A program made the translations under genes and the position numbers. From Beroe forskalii (taxonomy: Eukaryota > Ctenophora > Nuda > Beroida > Beroidae): 64,000 bases of DNA. Shown here in pieces: positions 12,001-24,000 of this stretch (the first letter of the stretch is position 1; each line of letters begins with the position of its first letter). The notes under the pieces were generated by a model. It had not been told where the DNA came from. It saw only the letters and a program-made list of their open reading frames with translations, and did no database searches. The stretch is taken from positions 62,001-126,000 of the forward strand of contig WFMF01000057.1 of assembly GCA_011033025.1 (NCBI GenBank), read 5' to 3'.

Positions 12001-15000
12001 GCTGTTCTCAAAAGTACCTATTTCACAAGTCCCAACTTTTCAATGGAGAAAATCATTGCTTTCGAAAAGGTACCTTTTTCAAAGTTACACTTGAGAAACT
12101 GATAGTTTTCTAAGGTGTACCTATATACTCAAACATAACAAAAAAGGATTGACATAAGAGGCGGAAGAGACTAAACTGTGAATCATCAGCGGTTACCCTA
12201 CAGTTGTAAGGTCTCCCTGCCATCTGCGATGTCGGTGTCCCATCAGCAGGTGACAAAGGGAAACGGAGGGGTTTCGGCCCACGTACCCCCTCACAGCTTA
12301 CAACTGCAGGGCTGGGCCACCCAGGACTCCGGATTCCTGAGCAACACAGTTTAGAGGGAAGGGGGAGGAAAAAGGAAAGAGTTCAGTAGAGGCAAAAGAT
12401 CAATGAGTGTTAAATACGGGTGAACAGGTTTAATGTTACCTTTATCAAAAAACCTGAAAGTGAAAGTTATTAAAATGAATGGGAGGTTACAGGCATCTGC
12501 CTGTCCAGCCCCACATTCAGCCCCAGGCTAATCATACAGTAAGTTGCTCAAGGTCAGCAACAAGCTGCACAACTATCCAGTACAGAATGTGAAGAACCTC
12601 GCGTGATAGTTTCTAAAAAAAATGTACCTATTTCTCATCAAGAAAATTGTTATTTCACAAAGTCACAAGTTACAATGGAGAAAATCATTGCTTTTTAAAA
12701 TGTACCTTTTCCAAATGTTACGCTTGAGAAAGTGATTGTTTTTAAAAAAGGTACCTATTTCTCAAGAAAATTTTTGTTCTAAAAAAGTACACATTTCACA
12801 AGTTTCAATGGAGAAAATCATCGCTTTCGAAAAAGTACCTTTCCAAAAGTTACACTTGAGAAAGTGATAGTTTCTAAAAAAACATAGACACGCGCCTATC
12901 GGGTCCATTTTGGATGCTGCCCGAGAGCGTAAGCCCAAGGGTGGTATCCGGTTTTGGCCCGAGCCCGTAGGGCGAGGGTCTAAACCAATATGGACCCGAT
13001 CAGGCAAGTGTCTATCCATTATAGACCCACATGAAAACTGCAGAGGGTTCTATAATGGTACCTATTTTCAAGAAAATTGCTGTTCTCAAAAGGTTCTTAT
13101 TTCACAAGTTTCAATGGAGAAAATCATTGTGATCGAAGAGGTGCCTTTTTCAAAAGTCACACTTGAAAAAGTGATAGTTTCTAAAAAGGTACCTATTTTT
13201 CAAGAAAATGGTTGTTCTCAAAAAGGTACCTATTTCAAAAGTTTCCATGGAGAAAATCATTGCTTTCGAAAAGGTACTCATTTCACATCAGAGAAATGTT
13301 TGTCTAGAGAAATCATTGTCTTCAAAAAGGTACCTATTTTAGATGCTACACTACCTATCTAGAAAGATGTTGTGTTCAGAAAGGTACCAATTTTGACAGT
13401 TTTGAAAAAGGTGCCAGATATCTCTTAATCAGACCTCAAAAGGTACCAAAACTAAAAGATTTGCGGAAAGGTACCGCTTTTTGCTGGTGAAAGTAAGAAA
13501 AGGGCAAAAATGAGCAAATTTGGCATCAAAAGGTACCAAATTTGGCGATTTTTCAAAAAGGCACCTAAAAATTGCCCTTCTAATATGCCCTTCTTTTGCC
13601 CTAAAATCATGCCCTGCGAAGGTATTTTCAAAAGTTGGCAACTATGGACCAATTGCATACAGAAACCATAAAGAAAATTGGGGGTCTATGTGCTAATTTT
13701 CGAGATATAAGGTCAAACGAAATACCGACGAAAATGGTTCAAAATGACAAAAAGTCGATTTTGAGCATGTTCCCACCAACAGATTTTCCTGAAATTTTGC
13801 AGGGATGTTCATTTCATCATTATCTTTCAGAAACCATAAAGAAAATTGGGGGTTTGACCTTATATCTCGAAAATTAGCACATAGACCTCCAATTTTCTTT
13901 ATGGTTTCTGAAAGATAATGATGAAATGAACATCCCTGCAAAATTTCAGGAGGGTCTGTTGGTGGGAGCATGCTCAGAATGGACTTTTTGTCTTTTTTGA
14001 ACCATTTTCCTCGGTATTTCCTTGCGTTTGACCTTATGCAGAAGTGCTGCATCTGTGATCTGTCATTGTAAGGGGGAGGAAGGGAGTTGCTAATCATGGG
14101 AATGAGAAGCATGGATAGCATATAAAATATGAAAATGGTGAATACGATATTTCTAAGTCATGGCGCTGAAAAGCATATTTTCCGCAAATATGTCAAAAGT
14201 CCCATGGATGGGACGTGGCGATTTGAGGCGATATATTACCTGAAAACATATTATTATGATGAGATAACATATTTTAGAGTTCCTGAGTGCCAAACCAACC
14301 ACACCCAACCCTCGGCCACGCCCAAATCCCACGTCCCATAAATGCTCGAAAAGTGTGTCAAATCTGTGTCAAGCCATGGGACGTGGCGATTTGAGCCCAG
14401 ATATGCCGCCAAAACGTATTATTATGATGGGATAACATATTTCAGAGTTCCTGAGTGCCAAACCAACCGTCTCCAACTTTCGGCCACGCCCAAATCCCAC
14501 GTCCCATGAATGCGCGAAAAGTGTGTCAAATATGTGTCAAAAGTCCCATGGATGGGACGTGGCGATTTGAGACCAGATGTGCCTCCAAAACTTATTATTA
14601 TGATGGGAAAACATATTTTAGAGTTCCTGAGTGCCAAACCAACCATCTCCAACTTTCGGCCACGCCCAAATCCCACGTCCCATAAATGCGCGAAAAGTGT
14701 GTCAAATATGTGTCAAAAGTCCCATGGATGGGACGTGGCGATTTGAGACCAGATATGCCTCCAAAACGTATTACTATGATGGGAAAACATATTTTAGAGT
14801 TCCTGAGTGCCAAACCAACCACACCCAACCCTCGGCCACGCCCAAATCCCACGTCCCATAAATGCTCGAAAAGTGTGTCAAATCTGTGTCAAGCCATGGG
14901 ACGTGGCGATTTGAGGCCAGATATGCCGCCAAAACGTATTATTATGATGGGAAAACATATTTTAGAGTTCCTGAGTGCCAAACCAACCATCTCCAACTTT

Positions 15001-18000
15001 CGACCACGCCCAAATCCCACGTCCCATAAATGCGAGAAAAGTGTGTCAAAAGTCCCATGGATGGGACGTGGCGATTTGAGACCAGATATGCCTCCAAAAC
15101 GTATTAATATGATGGGAAAACATATTTTAGAGTTCCTGAGTGCCAAACCAACCATCTCCAACTTTCGGCCACGCCCAAATCCCACGTCCCATAAATGCGC
15201 GAAAAGTGTGTCAAATATGTGTCAAAAGTCCCATGGATGGGACGTGGCGATTTGAGACCAGATATGCCTCCAAAACGTATTACTATGATGGGAAAACATA
15301 TTTTAGAGTTCCTGAGTGCCAAACCAACCATCTCCAACTTTCGGCCACGCCCAAATCCCACGTCCCATAAATGCGCGAAAAGTGTGTCAAATATGTGTCA
15401 AAAGTCCCATGGATGGGACGTGGCGATTTGAGACCAGATATGCCTCCAAAACGTATTACTATGATGGGAAAACATATTTTAGAGTTCCTGAGTGCCAAAC
15501 CAACCACGCCAACCTCGGCCACGCCCAAATCCCACGTCCCATAAATGCGCGAAAAGTGTGTCAAATATGTGTCAAGCCATGGGACGTGGCGATTTGAGGC
15601 CAGATATGCCGCCAAAACGTATTATTATGATGGGATAACATATTTCAGAGTTCCTGAGTGCCAAACCAACCGTCTCCAACTTTCGGCCACGCCCAAATCC
15701 CACGTCCCATGAATGCGCGAAAAGTGTGTCAAATATGTGTCAAAAGTCCCATGGATGGGACGTGGCGATTTGAGACCAGATGTGCCTCCAAAACTTATTA
15801 TTATGATGGGAAAACATATTTTAGAGTTCCTGAGTGCCAAACCAACCATCTCCAACTTTCGGCCACGCCCAAATCCCACGTCCCATAAATGCGCGAAAAG
15901 TGTGTCAAATATGTGTCAAAAGTCCCATGGATGGGACGTGGCGATTTGAGACCAGATATGCCTCCAAAACGTATTATTATGATGGGAAAACATATTTTAG
16001 AGTTCCTGAGTGCCAAACCAACCATCTCCAACTGGCCACGCCCAAATCCCGTCGCATAAATGCGCGAAAAAGTGTGTATGTGTCAAAAGTCCCAAAACAT
16101 GGCGATTTGAGACCAGATATACCAAAACGTATTATTATGATGGGAAAACATATTTTTAGAGTTCCTGAGTGCCAAACCAACCACGCCCAACCCGCCCAAA
16201 CCATCCATCCCAACTTTCGGCCATGGGACGTTTGAGCCCAGATCCACCGCCAAAACGTAATATTATGATGGGGAAAACATATTTTAAGTTCCTGAGCCCT
16301 AAATCCCACGTCCCATAAATGCGAAAAGTGTGTCAAATATGTGTCAAAAGTCCCATGGATGGGACGTGGCGATTTGAGACCAGATATGACCCCAAAAAAT
16401 TATTATGATGGAAAACATATTTTAGAGTTCCTGAGTGCCAAACCAACCATCTCCAACTTTCGGCCACGCCCAAATCCCACGTCCCATAAATGCGCGAAAA
16501 GTGTGTCAAATATGTGTCAAAAGTCCCATGGATGGGACGTGGCGATTTGAGGCGATATATGTTTGGAAAACCATTATGATGGGATAAATATGTTTCAGAG
16601 TTCTGAGTGCCAAACCAACCATCTCCAAATTTTGGCCACGCCCAAATCCCACGTCCCATCCATGGGACTTTTGACACATATTTGACACCCTTTTGCGTAT
16701 TTATGGGACGTGGGATTTGGGCGTGGCCGAAAGTTGGAGATGGTTGGTTTGGTACTCAGGAACTCTAAAAAATGTTTCCCATCATAATAATACGTTTTGG
16801 AGGCATATCTGGTCTCAAATCGCCACGTCCCATCCATGGGACTTTTGACACAGATTTGACACACTTTTCGAGCATTTATGGGACGTGGGATTTGGGCGTG
16901 GCCGAGGGTTGGAGCTGGTTGGTTTGGCACTCAGGAACTCTAAAATATGTTTTCCCATCATAGTAATACGTTTTGGAGGCATATCTGGTCTCAAATCGCC
17001 ACGTCCCATCCATGGGACTTTTGACACATATTTGACACACTTTTCGCGCATTTATGGGACGTGGGATTTGGGCGTGGCCGAAAGTTGGATATGGTTGGTT
17101 TGGCACTCAGGAACTCTGAAATATGTTATCCCATCATAATAATACGTTTTCAGGTCATATATCGCCTCAAATCGCCACGTCCCATCCATGGGACTTTTGA
17201 CACACATTTGACACACTTTTTGTGCATTTATGGGACGTGGGATTTGGGCGTGGCCGAGGGTTGGGCGTGGTTGGTTTGGCACTCAAGAACTCTAAAAATG
17301 TTTCCCATCATAATAATACATTTTGGAGGCCTATCTGGTCTCAAATCGCCACGTCCCATCCATGGGACTTTTGACACATATTTGACACACTTTTCGCGCA
17401 TTGATGGGACGTGGGATTTGGGCGTGGCCGAAAGTTGGAGATGGTTGGTTTGGCACTCAGGAGCTCTAAAATATGTTTTCCCATCATAATTATACGTTTC
17501 GAAGGCATATCTGGTCTCAAATCGCCACGTCCCATCCATGGGACTTTTGACACAGATTTGACACACTTTTCGAGCATTTATGGGACGTGGGATTTGGGCG
17601 TGGCCGAGGGTTGGAGATGGTTGGTTTGGCACTCAGGAACTCTAAAATATGTTTTCCCATCATAATAATACGTTTTGGAGGCATATCTGGTCTCAAATCG
17701 CCACGTCCCATGGCTTGACACAGATTTGACACACTTTTCGAGCATTTATGGGACGTGGGATTTGGGCGTGGCCGAAAGTTGGAGATGGTTGGTTTGGCAT
17801 TCAGGAACTCTAAAATATGTTTTTCCATAATAATACGTTTTGGAGGCATATCTGGTCTCAAATCGACACGTCCCATGGCTTGACACAGATTTGACACACT
17901 TTTCGAGCATTCATGGAATTTGGGCGTGGCCGAGGGTTGGGCGTGGTTGGTTTAGCACCTCAGGAACTCTAAAATATGTTATCTCATCATAATAATATGT

Positions 18001-21000
18001 TTTCAGGTCATATATCGCCTCAAATCGCCACGTCCCATCCATGGGACTTTTGAAACATTTGACACACTTTTCGCGGCGCATTTATGGGACCTGGGATTTG
18101 GGCGTGGCCGAAAGTTGGGATGGTTGGTTTGTTACTCAGGAACTCTGAAATATGTTTTCCATCATAATAATACGTTTTGGAGGCATATCTGGTCTCAAAT
18201 CGCCACGTCCCATGGCCTGATAGTTGATACACATTTGACACATTTTTCTCACATATGTGGGATTTTGGCGTGGCCAAGGGTTGAGCGTTGTTGGTTTGGA
18301 GCTATAAGTTTTGGGTAATATATCGCCTCAAATTGCCACGTCCCATACTTACATGAGACTTTTGACTCCCATTTCACACACTGTTCACGCATATGCCACC
18401 AAAACTCCCAGTTCTTGATTAGCAATGAACCTTACTTTTAAAGCAATAAGGCATAAGCCACCACAAAAACATGTTTTGTATCAAGTTAAAACGTTCGACA
18501 TCATCAGGCTGAAATTGCATGTCCATCTTTATTATTGCTTTCAAGCAGACATATTTGAATATTAATGGTTTTGAGGGACAATCAATATCAAATCAAAGCA
18601 CAATACATTTTGATACCCAAATTTCAAAACTGTGACAAAACCAATAGGCAATAGCTGAAATCCTACTTCGTAAACTTACAACTATAAAGGAGATAGACAA
18701 CAAGTCGGAACTGCGACTGATACTATAGTGTGTGAACGGGATTGTGCATTGTTGATAAATTTTGCAGCGTGCTTGGGAGGAAATTGCAAATGCGCGCGCG
18801 AAGCGCGCGCATTTGGAGTGCTGAAATTCGCGGCGCGGCTTGACACAAGTCCCGTAAAACATGTCAGCAAGAGAAAACGGAGAGGTTTCGGCCCACCGTT
18901 TGAGATGTTGGGATATCGTGGGAATATTAGGAAAGCGTGAGAATTAATTGGTTTGTAGCCAGTAGAATATAAGCATAGTATGGGATTTTATGTACCTTTT
19001 TAAAATCAATTTAGCACTCTAAGCCTTCTCTTAAAAATATACTTAGTTTCTATCTCGGAAATTTACCATATAACTGGGAATTCCTCTTCTTTCCGTTGCA
19101 CGTATAAATGTAGCACAAAAGGATTGAGATTTGATATATTTGCATTATCCGGGGAGGATTAAAATCTAATCCTTCCGAATTAATTCTTATCTTTATATTT
19201 CACCCTTCATTATTCGTAATAAACTTTTATTTTACAAGGGCATTTAGATTAGATAAGAGAATAAATCTTTATCTGCGTGAGCACGTGACCTAGAATTTAA
19301 TTAGAATGGATTTGATAATACAAGCATGAGGAAATGGGTAAGTACAGTGATGTCACTGGCTTACTTCAAAATAAGTAAGTTGATGACGTGTGTTTACCTA
19401 TTTCCCAATTCGGATATCTAGCCTCGTATTATAACCGTTACATGAGCGACAGCCATTTGGAATTATATAAATCAATACGTGTGTTTTTCTTTATAAGTTA
19501 TTAAGTTGATGACCAGAATCAGAAAGGCTTGTTACTTCGTTACTTTATTTTTCTTCTTCAGTGGGCCCCATTCTCGAGTTGGCGTATCATTCTTGGCTTA
19601 TTATGAGGCGTTTCAACTGATCCCTGATAGAGTCTTAACCGTAATCATTCTAAGCAAATCATTGGAGTTATGTACTGATCCTTTTTTATTGTTCAGTTAA
19701 CGTGCTTTGAATTCGAAGAGTTCGGTCATCAATATGTGTTGTTGGTAGTTAGATTTTATTCCACAAAGTATAATCTTCGTTTCATTTCTAATATTTTAAG
19801 TACAGTACGCTTCCTTGACTGTTCAGCTTCGACCATAAACTACCTGATTTGACTTTCTGATGACAATGATTTGTTTTAAATGCGTCACAATTACTGTGAT
19901 TTATTCAGCTCAATCTATAGCCAATATAGCTGCACACCGATACGTCTCGTGATTGGAGACATTTCACTGCCACACTTCAGCCTGACTTTCAACTCTCCGT
20001 ATAAAACACATGCTTCACATGCGATCCGTGCTGTTCAAATTACTGTGCTGTTCATATTGTTTCGAATCACAATGCAGTAAATGCAATGGCCGGAGGCTCG
20101 AACTCCAATAACTAACCCTCTTTATCATATTACACGTACGCCGTGGCTATTCCCTGTATAATCTTACATGTTATGTTTGGAATTTCAGCTGCTGCTGCTG
20201 TGCTTCTATGTCTTGCGTTACTACTGCTGTAAACTGTACTACAGCTTGTTTAATGTATGGAGGCCAAAAAATTGAGTGTATATTTTTCTATAATACCTGC
20301 ACTTTGTACTGCATAATCACCCTTGCCCAACTGATGAGCTGTTTAATGCCCGTGAGCATCCCTGTTTGTTTTCAAGGTTAATTTTTCACCGTTCTGCCCG
20401 CGCAACCTCGTCACAACCACGTGGTAGCCATGTGATGCTCACATGACATACCTTGTGTGAGCTGATTTGCACGTGACAGGTGTCACGTGCTTATAAGCAG
20501 GCCCGTCACGGCACTTAACCCATAGATTGATAAAAAATAACATGCGGTTAAACGTCACTAACTCACTGTCTATGATAGCATACCGACGACACTCTAACTG
20601 CCAACAAATAAGATAACGACGCGAACTGCTCTCAACATACTACAACTGTATCCTGTATGCTCAGCTCAACTTGCGGTTAAACGCTGCGCTAGACAATCAG
20701 CGCCATCAACTCGCTACATTGAGCTTTGATTATGACGTCATCCTACTTGCCTAATTCTCTTTGGTGGCGTTTAGGTGTAATCAATTATTCACTTTTAGAT
20801 CAATAAAGATAGCATACTGGCGTCATTCCAACCGGCGATTGATGAGAAAACATTTGTGATAATGATACGCCCCGGCCCCGGTAATTTTAAAACCTAGAAA
20901 GTTATAAATTGTAATATCCAGCATAGCTTCGGATATGTGGTCGATATCGCACCGCTCACATAATTTCATGAAAAAAGGCGCATTGAATTCCTCGACTGGA

Positions 21001-24000
21001 AGTGGAACACATTTTGATTTATGCTATCACAACGGCATTGCTTATCGAAACATGTAAAATCTTCATGCTTTCATGGGGTGGAATTAGAGTAGTAATTGGT
21101 TGATTGACAAATCGAGCGCCGAAGGCGCAAGATTTTGTCAATCAACCAATTACGCTCTAATTTTTCACTGAAATGAAAATACGCATCGAATGGCGTCAAA
21201 AAATTTGACACAGGCATGCAATTTCGGGCACTTCCACCCACGTGACTCTCGGAGCCAATAGCAGCACGCTATCAGCCCCGCATGACTGTGTCCTATGGCT
21301 CTTACGCGGTACAACGTGACTGAAATGCCTAAGCGCTATTGGTTATTATGATACTCCCCGTGACACTCATACTGATCCCTACGCCACGTGAGGAGGTCAC
21401 GTAAAGATGCCGTTAAATAACGGATCGATGTTTCATAATAGCACGCTCTATCGTTGTTATTACTAAATAATTTAACGGTCTACCAGAAAGAGCATTGAAT
21501 TACAGTAGAGGGAAGTTGAATCATTTCCTCTCGTCCGTAGTACAAATTTGTAGCTCATTGATACCTATCCTGAATTCCAAAACTTTTAACTCCAAGCTTG
21601 CTTCCTCCTTCATGATCAAATTTTAGTCTATAATCATTAATCAAATCAGAAGAATTCGCTGCTTTTTCTGGAATAGTTTCTATTTTTAATTCCACCCCAT
21701 GAAAGCATGAAGATTTTACATGTTTCGATAAGCAATGCCGTTGTGATAGCATAAATCAAAATGTGTTCCACTTCCAGTCGAGGAATTCAATGCGCCTTTT
21801 TTCATGAAATTATGTGAGCGGTGCGATATCGACCACATATCCGAAGCTATGCTGGATATTACAATTTATAACTTTCTAGGTTTTAAAATTCAATGCTCTT
21901 TCTGGTAGACCGTTAAATTATTTAGTAATAACAACGATAGAGCGTGCTATTATGAAACATCGATCCGTTATTTAACGGCATCTTTACGTGACCTCGTCAC
22001 GTGGCGTAGGGATCAGTATGAGTGTCACGGGGAGTATCATAATAACCAATAGCGCTTAGGCATTTCAGTCACGTTGTACCGCGTAAGAGCCATAGGACAC
22101 AGTCATGCGGGGCTGATAGCGTGCTGCTATTGGCTCCGAGAGTCACGTGGGTGGAAGTGCCCGAAATTGCATGCCTGTGTCAAATTTTTTGACGCCATTC
22201 GATGCGTATTTTCATTTCAGTGAAAAATTAGAGCGTAATTGGTTGATTGACAAAATCTTGCGCCTTCGGCGCTCGATTTGTCAATCAACCAATTACTACT
22301 CTAATTTAATTGTAGCAACATCCAGTCCTATGTACGTCTTTAACCATATTTCTACTTTTCTGTCCGTAATTTCTGAGTGCAGAGACTCAGCGATTTAAGC
22401 GACTTATCGACTTAATTTTCCAATTCTTAACGACGATTTAAATGCAAATTTTCAGATTTTAGATTAACAGCCATTTGATTCGTACAGATCCGATGTTTAA
22501 GCATTTTTACGAGTTTAAACTGTTTGTATAGTTTTATTAAGGAGTACCTAACCGCCAACCGGGTTTGTATTTTTGCCATTTTTGCCAAATTTGTTATCGC
22601 ACCTTGACAATTGTAAAATTACAATATTTTGCATGAAACTCGGAGTTGGTGCGAAAAGATTGTTTAATTTCTGTTCGCTGTTCTACAACCTGTATAATGT
22701 ACAAAGGACGAAAGCATATGACACCCTACTGTATACAGCTGTACAGTGTACTTAAGCTTGTATAATGTACACTGCTGTACAGTGTACATAGAGGACTACA
22801 GTTATAATACTGTAATATAAATGGGATAAATATAATAATAAGTTATGTAATACACGCGCTTTGCTCTATGCTTGAAACTATGTACTTTGAACTTAAGTTA
22901 ATGCTTTAATATTGTTAGCACATAGCGTATGGTATAAGCGTATATCATTCTGGCACAGGTATCAAGTATACTCTGGCAGTGTTGATGTTATGTTATTATG
23001 TTGCCATGTGAAATTTTAAGTTTTCATTGGCCTACAAATCTACAATCCTGAATTTTGGGAATCAAGTGAACGCCACATTGAATGTTTGGGATGTTTTCTT
23101 TTCAATTCCCTTCATAATTTGTCGCTCAGTGCTTGAGACTTGAGAGAGTTGTGGACGTACCTTATTGGCCTTTATTTAGCCGGCCTTTTTTAACCGTAGT
23201 GTTTTTTTAGACCAAGGATTTTTGCTCTAAAATGGCCATTTAAACCCCTTTATACTTCATAAATTGAACAAAAGACCCGTCCGTTCTTATATGGAAATTT
23301 AGGTCAAATCGTGTTATATAATATCTCACGAGAATAAATCGTGAAATTTCGGGCCCAAAAATTATGACCTTGAATATCTTCAAGAAAAACGCGGGCGTTT
23401 CTGGACGTTAGTGGAAGGAGGGGGTAGGGATCTAAAATGACTGCATTTTGCAGACGTTCTTTATGGATGACCCTTTATACCATCGAACGAACTATATGTT
23501 ATCAGTTTAGTTGATAATGAGATCTATTATGTAAGTACAAATTATGTAATTCATAATTGTCTTCAACGCCTTTATCTTATTAGCAAGTGTTATATAGTGA
23601 CAGTGCACATTTCCCTCGTTTGTAACATGTATATTTTATAATACTGATTGCTCGCCCCATCAGTGAGTACCTCTTAGATTCCGGTGATAATTTCCACAAG
23701 TTGATTTCACCTCAGTTAGAACGAGTGCATTTGACGGCTTTTAACGTTATTTATCACATTTTGTATCTGTATTTCCGTTGAATTTATTTATACCCAAGAC
23801 CCGCAATATTCTGCATTGTGGTTGCAAACATTGTACTCACATGCAACTTGTCTAATGTCTACTCAGTTACTGGGTTTTGAATTACCATCTCCATGCTCCA
23901 TTGACGTGTTATCCCCCGTACGATGACGTCATCTTCTTAGCTTTGAGTTGTAAATTTATGTCGGCAAATAACCTACAATGTTAAAGTCTTGATAATTCAC

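Larger units (their letters stand above)
8440..13400 (+). repeat. Higher-order minisatellite with dense GGTACC sites
   Basis: Three related modules of about 40-50 bp (TCAATGGAGAAAATCATTG, ACTTGAGAAAGTGATAG and CTCAAGAAAATTGCTGTTC) alternate, each joined by AAAAGGTACC plus T-rich sequence, giving a super-period of about 130 bp. GGTACC occurs dozens of times. The array is broken by insertions at 12146-12605 and 12884-13015. The stretch 7866-8440 before it is AT-rich, degenerate sequence of the same flavour. Confidence 0.92.
18331..20882. other. Intronic sequence without recognisable genes
   Basis: AT-rich DNA. Apart from the hairpin at 18787 and a palindromic E-box pair at 20469-20490 I see no coding region with family resemblance; short ORFs (19506-19700, 19880-20080) resemble nothing I know. 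Confidence 0.6.

Noticed and set aside
8632-13362. ORFs of 60-150 codons with [20 protein letters not shown]-type repeats
   Set aside because: They follow the GGTACC higher-order array. Frames shift often and there is no start context, splice site or known family.
14129-18318. Many ORFs of 60-189 codons on both strands
   Set aside because: All come from the 176-bp satellite in its two orientations. Overlapping frames on both strands with the same repeated residues are not genes.
22147-22398. 83-codon ORF overlapping block Y'
   Set aside because: It crosses the long hairpin of an inverted repeat and has no resemblance to a known protein.
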